24,409 nucleotides of DNA, from positions 1 through 24,409 of the forward strand of contig CALELM010000014.1 of NCBI GenBank assembly GCA_937902665.1, given 5' to 3'. This stretch comes from an uncultured Selenomonadaceae bacterium. GTDB taxonomy: Bacteria > Bacillota > Negativicutes > Selenomonadales > Selenomonadaceae. The notes under the pieces are model-generated. The model did not search any database, was not told where the DNA came from, and saw only the letters and a program-made list of their open reading frames with translations. The translations under genes and the position numbers were made by a program. Of the stretch, positions 14,850 to 19,646 are shown piece after piece (position 1 is the stretch's first letter; each line of letters starts with the position of its first letter).

Positions 14850-14948
14850 GAAGCTCACGATACGTATCGCATGAGCTTCTGCAAGCAAAAGCGGGATAAC
14901 TCATACTTGCAGGATATAAGCATACTATTTCTTGCTTCAAAAAGCAAG
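14850..14948. other. Three consecutive hairpins
   Basis: GAAGCTCA (14850-14857) pairs with TGAGCTTC (14872-14879) around the palindrome CGATACGTATCG. CTGCAAG (14879-14885) pairs with CTTGCAG (14906-14912). CTTGCTT (14931-14937) pairs with AAGCAAG (14942-14948). This suggests a structured RNA or the subterminal end of a mobile element; its identity is unknown. Confidence 0.5.
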
Positions 14949-14984
14949 AGAGCAACATTAAAATAAGATTAGAAATGTAACGTG

Positions 14985-15134
14985 ATAACGAAGCTAAAGA
15001 TGTCCCCTTCTTCAACAGCTTGCTGTAAGGGGGGAAGCCAAATTTTAACAAGCGGCGAGCATAATTCCCGCTTCGTTGAAACGCGAATTGGAGGGAAAAT
15101 GCTTATAGCATTTTCTTGAACAATGGCGTTATAA
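14985..15134 (+). repeat. 150-bp dispersed repeat, copy A
   Basis: Begins ATAACGAAGCTA and ends GGCGTTATAA. It aligns along its whole length with copy B at 23290-23439, with about seven substitutions and two single-base indels. Internal stems: AACGAAG (14987-14993) with CTTCGTT (15071-15077), CCCC with GGGG around ACAGC/GCTGT, AAGCGG with CCGCTT, and AAAATGC with GCATTTT. The last 27 bp recur upstream of hypA. Confidence 0.85.
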
Positions 15135-15311
15135 AAGAAAAGGCATTACAAATATACACAAACAAATAAATATTTGTGGATAACTTTTGTTTGTTTGTGG
15201 TGTACATTTTTTAATCTCTGTGATGGCAGGTATAACTAGCTACTATATCTGAAAATGGCTAAACGGTAGATGGTGAGCAACTAGCCTAAGAGGTAGCTCT
15301 CTCTAAAAAGT

Positions 15312-15345
15312 AGAAGCCCCACGGTGGTCAGACCGTGGGGCTTCT
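15312..15345. terminator. Bidirectional terminator-like hairpin
   Basis: AGAAGCCCCACGGT (15312-15325), loop, ACCGTGGGGCTTCT (15332-15345), a 14-bp perfect stem. CTTCTTTTG follows on the plus strand, and ACTTTTTAG on the minus strand. Confidence 0.75.
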
Positions 15346-15387
15346 TTTGTTCCTTAACGGAACTCACCAACTTCTTAGCTTAATTTG

Positions 15388-15416
15388 AGTATATCACGCT
15401 ACTACAGCTATTTCAA
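15388..15416 (-). promoter_or_regulatory. Minus-strand promoter of a putative small RNA
   Basis: TTGAAA (15416-15411), 17-bp spacer, TATACT (15393-15388). The hexamers and spacing are identical to the promoter at 16203-16231, and the spacers match at 12 of 17 positions. A transcript from about 15381 would end at the hairpin 15312-15345 (about 75 nt) and carries an internal GTTCC/GGAAC hairpin. Confidence 0.5.
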
Positions 15417-15433
15417 GCATATATGCCTAATTC

Positions 15434-15558
15434 ACGGCGTTTCCCTTCTCACCGTCGCAACAGGCAGTCAGGCTGTGTCAAGGGTGAGAAGCACCGAAAA
15501 GGCTTGCCCTTGACGCAAACAGACTGCCTGTTATCGTCCAAGAGAAAGGGAACGCCGT
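15434..15558. repeat. 125-bp fold-back element
   Basis: A long imperfect inverted repeat. The left arm 15434-15485 and right arm 15505-15558 share ACGGCGTT, AACAGGCAGTC and GTCAAGGG blocks in reverse-complement order. One strand could form a hairpin of about 50 bp with a loop of roughly 20 nt. No coding sequence is seen within it. Confidence 0.75.
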
Positions 15559-15730
15559 TCATCTGGTGAAACCTTCTTCATCCCTTCGCACCACCACTGA
15601 CTGCTTCGGCTTGTATTTCTCGTCACCGCTTTCGATGTACAGCAACAGATTCGTGATTTCCGTATCTGTCCATCCAGCGGAACGGAGAGCCAAGTTCGTA
15701 CCTCACGGCTTTTTCTATTCCGTTTTGGAG

Positions 15731-15766
15731 ACTCTATAGTGACAGGAAGAATGAATTGTGATAAAA
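15731..15766 (+). repeat. 36-bp repeat, copy 1 (vapD promoter)
   Basis: An exact 36-bp sequence found again at 16543-16578. It contains GTGACA (15739-15744), a 17-bp spacer and the start of TAAAAT (15762-15767), each hexamer 5 of 6 to consensus. It sits 30 bp before the vapD ATG, so it is best read as a duplicated promoter module. Confidence 0.7.
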
Positions 15767-15795
15767 TTAAGCAATGAGTGACTGGAGGAATAATC

Positions 15796-16080
15796 ATGTA
15801 TGCAATAGCTTTTGATTTAAAGATTGATGATTTAAAAAAAGAATATGGAGACACTTATAATAGAGCTTATGACGAAATAAGGCAGGAACTGGAAATGTTG
15901 GGATTTGACTGGACGCAGGGAAGTGTCTATATCAACAATTCAGAGAAAGATAGCTTGGCAACTGTTTATAAAGCAATAAATAAATTGTCGCGTATTGAAT
16001 GGTTCAAAAAAAGCGTAAGAGATATAAGAGCATTCAAGGTTGAAGACTGGTCTGATTTTACAGAAATCGTAAAAAGTTAA
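15796..16080 (+). CDS. vapD: VapD family ribonuclease
   Basis: A 94-residue protein with the complete VapD signature: MYAIAFDL at the N-terminus with D7, the conserved acidic position; RTQGS-like WTQGSVYIN in the middle; and VRDIRAFKVEDWSDFT at the C-terminus. VapD proteins have a Cas2-like ferredoxin fold and act as ribonucleases; in Haemophilus VapD is the toxin of the VapXD module. No VapX-like antitoxin gene is seen here. The ATG at 15796 is chosen because TGGAGGA (15783-15789) precedes it; the in-frame GTG at 15778 lies upstream of that site. The gene is AT-richer than the housekeeping genes around it, and repeats flank it on both sides, suggesting acquisition. Confidence 0.93.
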   Translation: MYAIAFDLKIDDLKKEYGDTYNRAYDEIRQELEMLGFDWTQGSVYINNSEKDSLATVYKAINKLSRIEWFKKSVRDIRAFKVEDWSDFTEIVKS

Positions 16081-16128
16081 TTTGTTTGGTTTGTTTGTTT
16101 GAGAATGGTATAATTTCTGATGGTACTA

Positions 16129-16160
16129 AGAATCCCCACGGTTTCCACCGTGGGGATTCT
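16129..16160. terminator. Perfect 14-bp hairpin downstream of vapD
   Basis: AGAATCCCCACGGT (16129-16142), loop TTCC, ACCGTGGGGATTCT (16147-16160). It resembles the hairpin at 15312-15345 in core and the subterminal hairpins typical of IS200/IS605 ends. It has only a weak T-tract. A TATAAT (16110-16115) just upstream may start a very short transcript. Confidence 0.55.
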
Positions 16161-16165
16161 ACTTA

Positions 16166-16199
16166 AATTCGGGATGAATTTCATCCCGAATTGTTTTTT
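16166..16199 (+). terminator. Intrinsic terminator for vapD
   Basis: AATTCGGGATGA (16166-16177), loop ATT, TCATCCCGAATT (16181-16192), then G and a T6 run. Confidence 0.85.
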
Positions 16200-16202
16200 C
16201 GG

Positions 16203-16231
16203 TTGAAATATCTGTGATGGCATGATATACT
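16203..16231 (+). promoter_or_regulatory. Promoter of antitoxin-like small RNA
   Basis: TTGAAA (16203-16208), 17-bp spacer, TATACT (16226-16231). This is a strong match and predicts initiation near A16238. Confidence 0.75.
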
Positions 16232-16239
16232 GGGTGTAG

Positions 16240-16254
16240 AAATCGAATATAGTC
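16240..16254 (+). repeat. 15-bp direct repeat, copy a (RNA side)
   Basis: AAATCGAATATAGTC, identical to 16432-16446. It lies at the 5' end of the putative antitoxin RNA. Confidence 0.9.
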
Positions 16255-16270
16255 GTATCAAGACCAAATG

Positions 16271-16307
16271 AAAACGCCCCTACGGCTGGTTACCGCAGGG
16301 GCGTTTT
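16271..16307. terminator. Shared bidirectional terminator of the TA locus
   Basis: AAAACGCCCCT (16271-16281) pairs with AGGGGCGTTTT (16297-16307), with inner CGG/CCG. There are T-tracts in both directions (TTTTT at 16304-16308; TTTTC on the minus strand). Confidence 0.88.
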
Positions 16308-16358
16308 TGCATAGTTGGTTAGACTATGCCCAACTGGTTGCCACAATGGCGGTTGCTT

Positions 16359-16448
16359 CTACCGCCCCAGCAACTGCAACAACAGCGTTCCTAGGATGCT
16401 TCCCAGTATACTGATGAGCAGCGAGAGCAAAAAATCGAATATAGTCAA
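16359..16448 (-). CDS. Putative type I toxin, 29-residue hydrophobic peptide
   Basis: A short frame from TTG (16448-16446) to TAG (16361-16359). An excellent ribosome site, GGAGGAGG, lies 8 nt upstream (reverse complement of 16457-16464). The peptide is almost wholly Leu, Ile, Ser and Gly: TIFDFLLSLLISILG, then SILGTLLLQLLGR, one membrane-spanning helix ending in Arg. Size, hydrophobicity and context match Fst/TxpA-type type I toxins, although the sequence is not a recognised member. The mRNA probably starts near 16493 from an extended -10, and continues into the shared terminator. An alternative TTG at 16454 would sit too close to the ribosome site. Translation is probably blocked by the convergent RNA. 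Confidence 0.65.
   Translation of the reverse strand: MTIFDFLLSLLISILGSILGTLLLQLLGR
16432..16446 (+). repeat. 15-bp direct repeat, copy b (toxin side)
   Basis: AAATCGAATATAGTC, identical to 16240-16254. On the minus strand it overlaps the third base of the start codon and codons 2-6 of the toxin. Confidence 0.9.
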
Positions 16449-16499
16449 TGTCAAAACCTCCTCCCCTGCCTATTTAGCTGGTGAGGCTGTGGCAAGAAA

Positions 16500-16508
16500 A
16501 GTATAGCA
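16500..16508 (-). promoter_or_regulatory. Extended -10 promoter of the toxin mRNA
   Basis: On the minus strand TGCTATACT (16508-16500), i.e. TGn plus TATACT. No convincing -35 is present, which fits extended -10 promoters. It predicts a leader of about 45 nt. Confidence 0.5.
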
Positions 16509-16542
16509 AATTTTTTAGAGTTGTGCTATGGCTGCATGCAGC

Positions 16543-16578
16543 ACTCTATAGTGACAGGAAGAATGAATTGTGATAAAA
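16543..16578 (+). repeat. 36-bp repeat, copy 2
   Basis: Identical over 36 bp to 15731-15766, including GTGACA and a 17-bp spacer; the -10 here is TAAAAC. It lies 35 bp from the toxin promoter, facing away. Plus-strand transcription would run about 140 nt to the hairpin at 16685-16729, across only a 14-codon frame starting at 16617. Confidence 0.75.
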
Positions 16579-16684
16579 CCAAACAAGAAAAAGCGGTTCG
16601 ATGCGAGGGTGTCGAATGGCGAAAAAACTTGAGACGTTCCGCATTGCTATCCGTCGGTGAATGGTCGGATTCGTCGTTAGTTAA

Positions 16685-16729
16685 AAACGCAAAAGGAGCG
16701 TGGCATTTTGCCACGCTCCTTTTGCGTTT
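16685..16729 (-). terminator. Strong hairpin terminator
   Basis: A 21-bp perfect stem (16685-16705 with 16709-16729) and a 3-nt loop. Reading leftward it is followed by GTTTTTAAC, so it terminates minus-strand transcription. It begins at the stop codon of the small frameshifted gene. Confidence 0.9.
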
Positions 16730-16942
16730 ATTGCCCCCCAGCATTAAATCCGTTCTTCTTTTCTTCCCTAGCAAACATCTTTCTCAAAAGTTCTTTTGTT
16801 TGATGCGAAATCTGAACATCTGCACATACATTAGACTTGATGATTGAAAGAATGCTCTCAAGCTCATCTTCCGAACAGAACATAAGAACAGGCTATAATT
16901 TGAAGGAAGAGGCTCATCTAATTCAGTCTTTGCAGTAACCAT
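16728..16942 (-). pseudogene. Small gene downstream of fic, apparently frameshifted
   Basis: On the minus strand an ATG at 16942 has CGGAG 6 nt upstream and opens MVTAKTELDEPLPSNYSLFL. Near 16875 the coding signal shifts to another frame, which continues CSEDELESILSIIKSN and ends at a TAA at 16728 directly against the terminator. Joined, it would be about 70 residues, acidic then helical and basic (TKELLRKMFAREEKKNG). No family is recognised. Its position right after fic suggests a partner or antitoxin, but class III Fic proteins usually need none. Alternatively the second half (ATG at 16883, 51 codons) is read alone; it has no ribosome site. Confidence 0.45.
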
Positions 16943-16958
16943 AAATATCTCCGGAGCG

Positions 16959-17000
16959 TTGACATACTCCCCATGGCTTTAGCCATGGGGAGTATGTCAA
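16959..17000. repeat. Perfect 20-bp inverted repeat at the fic 3' end
   Basis: TTGACATACTCCCCATGGCT (16959-16978), 2-nt spacer, exact reverse complement at 16981-17000. The fic stop codon lies in the right arm. There is no T-tract, so it is not a normal terminator. The TTGACATACTCCCC...-type arm resembles palindromes associated with IS200/IS605 elements. Confidence 0.8.
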
Positions 17001-17602
17001 ATGTCTTCGGTTTTGAAGGTGTTGTACCCTTCATATTTATAGGAAGCATCGATTCCTTTCATGTAAACTTGGCGGTTATTTATTTGACTGGTTAAGGCTT
17101 CTTTTAGCAGAAACATTATTTCCTTGCTTCGCACTGGGCTGCGTTCCATGGCAAACAGATAATCTTCTTTATCTACTTGGCTCCAGTCGATTACCATGCC
17201 CAGCTCTTTTTTTAAGATGCAATCAAGCCAGATTCGAGTGCTGCGGCCATTGCCTTCACGGAAAGGATGGGCAACATTCATTTCGATATATTTTTCGATG
17301 ATATGCTCGTAAGTGTCTTGAGGCATCTTATCTATGTTGTGCAACGCAGCTTCCAGATATAACACCGGGGCAAAACGGAAATGTTCTTTAGCTATATTGA
17401 CTGTGCGGAGCTGTCCGGCAAACTCGTAGATATCTTGAAATAAATATCTATGTATGGATTTCAATCCTGCAAAGGTACCTACTGGAAATTGGTCAAGAAT
17501 CTTACCGTCATACAATTCCAGAGCACGTTTCTTGGTTAGGCGTTCTTCTGTATGTGCCAATTCTATGGCATCCGTAAGCCCCAATTTATTTTTGATAGTC
17601 AT
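16997..17602 (-). CDS. Fic family protein adenylyltransferase, class III-like
   Basis: A 201-residue compact Fic protein that transfers AMP (or another nucleotide) to a target hydroxyl. The catalytic motif is complete: HPFREGNGRSTR at 112-123, with the general base H112. The C-terminal SYKYEGYN (S187, E191, G192) fits the (S/T)xxxE(G/N) inhibitory helix of class III Fic proteins such as Neisseria NmFic. The enzyme is therefore probably self-inhibited and regulated by oligomerisation. The ATG at 17602 is chosen because AAGGAG precedes it by 9 nt; an in-frame TTG lies two codons upstream. It is AT-richer than the neighbouring ior genes and is followed by a palindrome and a small broken gene, suggesting a mobile toxin-like unit. 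The target is unknown. Confidence 0.9.
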   Translation of the reverse strand: MTIKNKLGLTDAIELAHTEERLTKKRALELYDGKILDQFPVGTFAGLKSIHRYLFQDIYEFAGQLRTVNIAKEHFRFAPVLYLEAALHNIDKMPQDTYEHIIEKYIEMNVAHPFREGNGRSTRIWLDCILKKELGMVIDWSQVDKEDYLFAMERSPVRSKEIMFLLKEALTSQINNRQVYMKGIDASYKYEGYNTFKTEDI

Positions 17603-17646
17603 AAGCAAAAGCTCCTTTATGTTTAGAAAATATAGTATAAAATTAG

Positions 17647-17680
17647 AGCCATGCCAGGTTTTGGGATAACCTGCATGGCT
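17647..17680 (-). terminator. Terminator after paaK
   Basis: AGCCATGCCAGGTT (17647-17660) pairs with AACCTGCATGGCT (17668-17680), with one bulged C. On the minus strand it is followed by CTAATTTTAT. Confidence 0.65.
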
Positions 17681-17686
17681 GTATGT

Positions 17687-18991
17687 TTACCGATATAGAT
17701 TTCGCTTGTCCTGTACGTGTACCGCCTTGTCCTTCGATACTGGAATCGTTTGCGGAGGAACAATCTTTACCCCTGCAACAATGCCAAGCATGGATTTCAG
17801 TCCGGAAGAAATTTCTTTTTGGCAGCGTTCGATATTCAGATTGCTGTTCTCAGCCATTTCCGAGGTAAGCTCTACATGTACGTCAATCGTATCCTTTGTG
17901 CCGATACGGTCTACATAAATCATGTAGTTTGACAAGTAGCCAAGCTTATGAAGCACGGTTTCTATCTGGAATGGGAATACGTTTACGCCCTTGACAATCA
18001 GCATGTCGTCACTGCGTCCTGTCGGCTTGTGCATGCGGACGAAGGTACGTCCGCAGGAGCATTTCTCGTGTGTCAGGTAGCACAGGTCACGAGTCCGATA
18101 GCGGAGCAGCGGAAAGGCTTTTTTCGTGATGCTTGAGAAAACAAGCTCTCCAGTCTCTCCGTCAGGCAGGACTTCGCCTGTTTCCGGGTCAATGATCTCT
18201 GGTATGAAATGATCCTCGGAGATATGCATGCCAGCTTGCGCCTCACATTCAAAGGCAACGCCCGGGCCGGAAATCTCCGTCAAGCCGTAAATGTCATAAG
18301 CCTTTATGCCGAGCAGGTCTTCGATGTTATGGCGCATTTCTTCTGTCCATGGTTCACCGCCGAATATGCCTGCCTTGAGCTTGAGCTTATCCTTCAAGCC
18401 TCTTGCCGCAACCTCCTCACCGAGGAAGTGGGCATAGGAGGGCGTACAGCAAAGAATGGTAGAACCAAGGTCTGTCATGAATTGCAGCTGGCGTTCCGTG
18501 TTGCCTGTTGACATCGGCAGTGTCAGGCTGCCAAGCTGGTGCGATCCGCCGTGGAATCCCATGCCTCCCGTGAACAGGCCATATCCGTAGCAGATATGTA
18601 CGATATCGTTTTTCGAGCCACCAGCTGCGACAATCGCTCTGGCACAGCAGGTTTCCCAAAGATCCAAGTCCTCCTGCGTGTAAAAGACGACGATACGCTT
18701 TCCTGTCGTTCCACTGCTGGAATGAATGCGCACGCACTTGGAAAGCGGCACGGCACGCATGCCGTCAGGGTATTGCTCTCTTAGGTCGTCCTTGGTGACA
18801 AAAGGAAGCTTGTGCAAATCCTCAATGCCGTGAATATCCTCTGGCTTGATATTGGCTTCCTGCATACGCTGGCGATACATTTCTACGTTATCGTACACAT
18901 GCCTTACCTGCGCAACGAGCCGCTCGCTTTGCAACTTCTCGATTTGCTCGCGAGGCATCGTTTCAAATTCTTTCTGATAATAGTTGCTCAT
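17687..18991 (-). CDS. paaK: Phenylacetate-CoA ligase
   Basis: A 434-residue PaaK-type adenylate-forming enzyme, the usual length. It has SSSGTTGKRIV (about 91-101, the ATP loop), AGIFGGEPW, YDIYGLTEISGPG, LRYRTRDLC with the CSCGR motif, GRSDDMLIVKGVNVFP, and a final VHVQDKRNLYR whose lysine replaces that of the general ANL family. It activates phenylacetate or related aryl acids to CoA thioesters with ATP; in the ior context it may also run the reverse way, yielding ATP from aryl-acetyl-CoA during aromatic amino acid fermentation. It is third in the order iorA-iorB-paaK, 76 bp after iorB; the gap contains a small hairpin. The start ATG at 18991 follows GAAAGGAC. Confidence 0.93.
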   Translation of the reverse strand: MSNYYQKEFETMPREQIEKLQSERLVAQVRHVYDNVEMYRQRMQEANIKPEDIHGIEDLHKLPFVTKDDLREQYPDGMRAVPLSKCVRIHSSSGTTGKRIVVFYTQEDLDLWETCCARAIVAAGGSKNDIVHICYGYGLFTGGMGFHGGSHQLGSLTLPMSTGNTERQLQFMTDLGSTILCCTPSYAHFLGEEVAARGLKDKLKLKAGIFGGEPWTEEMRHNIEDLLGIKAYDIYGLTEISGPGVAFECEAQAGMHISEDHFIPEIIDPETGEVLPDGETGELVFSSITKKAFPLLRYRTRDLCYLTHEKCSCGRTFVRMHKPTGRSDDMLIVKGVNVFPFQIETVLHKLGYLSNYMIYVDRIGTKDTIDVHVELTSEMAENSNLNIERCQKEISSGLKSMLGIVAGVKIVPPQTIPVSKDKAVHVQDKRNLYR

Positions 18992-19028
18992 CGTACTGTA
19001 GTGTCCTTTCGTGCGTTGGTATATTTAC

Positions 19029-19055
19029 GCAGATTTGCCGAAGGAGGAAATCTGC
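19029..19055 (-). other. Small hairpin between iorB and paaK
   Basis: GCAGATTT (19029-19036) pairs with AAATCTGC (19048-19055). It has no T-run on the minus strand, so it may stabilise or process the mRNA rather than end it. Confidence 0.45.
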
Positions 19056-19067
19056 CGGCAAAGACGG

Positions 19068-19640
19068 TCAGGCTTCTTCCCTGCCCAGTGCAAATGCCTT
19101 GAGGTTAAGCTCTACAAATTTCGGCGGTACAAGCTCCTTGATGGCTTGTTCCCATTTTTCCTTTGGCAACGGAAAATATTTGGAAAGCCTGCCCATTAAA
19201 ACGATATTGACGGCCTTTGCAGAACCAGCCTTTTCGGCAAGTGACAAGCAGTCCATAGCGTCCACCTTTGCACCCTTTTCCGTCATTTTTCCAATCAGGT
19301 CCTCAGGATATTGGGCGGCACCGACGATTACGGGCATAGGATCGATTTTTTGTATGTTGGTTACGATGCGTCCGTCTGGCTTGAGGAACTCCAGATATCT
19401 TGCGGCTTCGAGCTGCTCGAAGGAGATAATAAAGTCTGCCTCGCCTTTGTCGATAATGGGGGAGTAAACCTTCTCGCCAAAACGTACATAGGTCACGACG
19501 CTTCCACCTCTTTGGCTCATGCCGTGTACCTCGGAAACTTTAACATCATAGCCTTCCTGAAGGCAGAGATGTCCCAAAAGCTTACTGGCGAGAAGGGCAC
19601 CCTGCCCTCCTACGCCGACAATCATAATGTTCGTAGTCAT
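19068..19640 (-). CDS. iorB: Indolepyruvate:ferredoxin oxidoreductase, beta subunit
   Basis: A 190-residue gamma-domain protein of the 2-oxoacid:ferredoxin oxidoreductase superfamily. It shows VGVGGQGALLASKLLG (about 8-23), SEVHGMSQRGGSVVTYVRFG (about 36-55) and EADFIISFEQLEAAR, all typical of IorB. With IorA it oxidises aryl-2-oxo acids made by transamination of tryptophan, tyrosine and phenylalanine to aryl-acetyl-CoA, and reduces ferredoxin. The start ATG lies 6 nt after the iorA stop, with GAGGAGG inside the end of iorA, so translation is coupled. Order and spacing are the classic iorAB arrangement. Confidence 0.94.
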   Translation of the reverse strand: MTTNIMIVGVGGQGALLASKLLGHLCLQEGYDVKVSEVHGMSQRGGSVVTYVRFGEKVYSPIIDKGEADFIISFEQLEAARYLEFLKPDGRIVTNIQKIDPMPVIVGAAQYPEDLIGKMTEKGAKVDAMDCLSLAEKAGSAKAVNIVLMGRLSKYFPLPKEKWEQAIKELVPPKFVELNLKAFALGREEA

Positions 19641-19646
19641 TGTCTG

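Larger units (their letters stand above)
14783..15795. other. 1-kb structured region without a confident gene
   Basis: No supported gene is seen. From left to right it holds three hairpins (14850-14948), a 150-bp dispersed repeat (14985-15134), a lone DnaA-box-like 9-mer (15175-15183), a pair of convergent small-RNA-like units around a bidirectional terminator (15312-15345), a 125-bp fold-back (15434-15558), a possible gene remnant on the minus strand (about 15565-15700) and the vapD promoter within a 36-bp repeat. A 209-codon minus-strand frame crossing 14422-15051 runs through the flavin reductase gene and is not accepted as a gene. Confidence 0.6.
16238..16308 (+). ncRNA. Putative type I antitoxin RNA (about 71 nt)
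   Basis: The predicted RNA starts about 7 nt after the TATACT and ends in the T-run of a GC-rich hairpin (16271-16307). Its first nucleotides carry the 15-nt sequence 16240-16254, which is repeated at 16432-16446. The RNA 5' end is therefore perfectly antisense to the start region (third base of the start codon through codon 6) of the hydrophobic ORF on the minus strand. Both transcripts also overlap in the shared terminator. This two-contact arrangement is that of RNA II in the enterococcal par locus. There is no coding frame in it. Confidence 0.65.

Noticed and set aside
14422..15051. 209-codon minus-strand frame
   Set aside because: It runs antisense through the flavin reductase gene and its terminator, and then through hairpins and part of the 150-bp repeat. 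No ribosome site or family signal is seen.
16098..16134. GTTTGAGA...TAATTTC...ATGGTA stretch resembling type II CRISPR repeats of Negativicutes
   Set aside because: It is a single imperfect copy with no spacer or cas9. It contains a TATAAT, so it may simply be a promoter before the hairpin at 16129.
15731..16578. CRISPR array reading of the two 36-bp repeats
   Set aside because: There are only two copies 776 bp apart, with a gene and terminators between them instead of spacers, and no cas genes. The repeat is better explained as a promoter.
16617..16661. 14-codon ORF after the second 36-bp repeat
   Set aside because: Weak ribosome site and no conserved feature; the stretch may be untranslated RNA.
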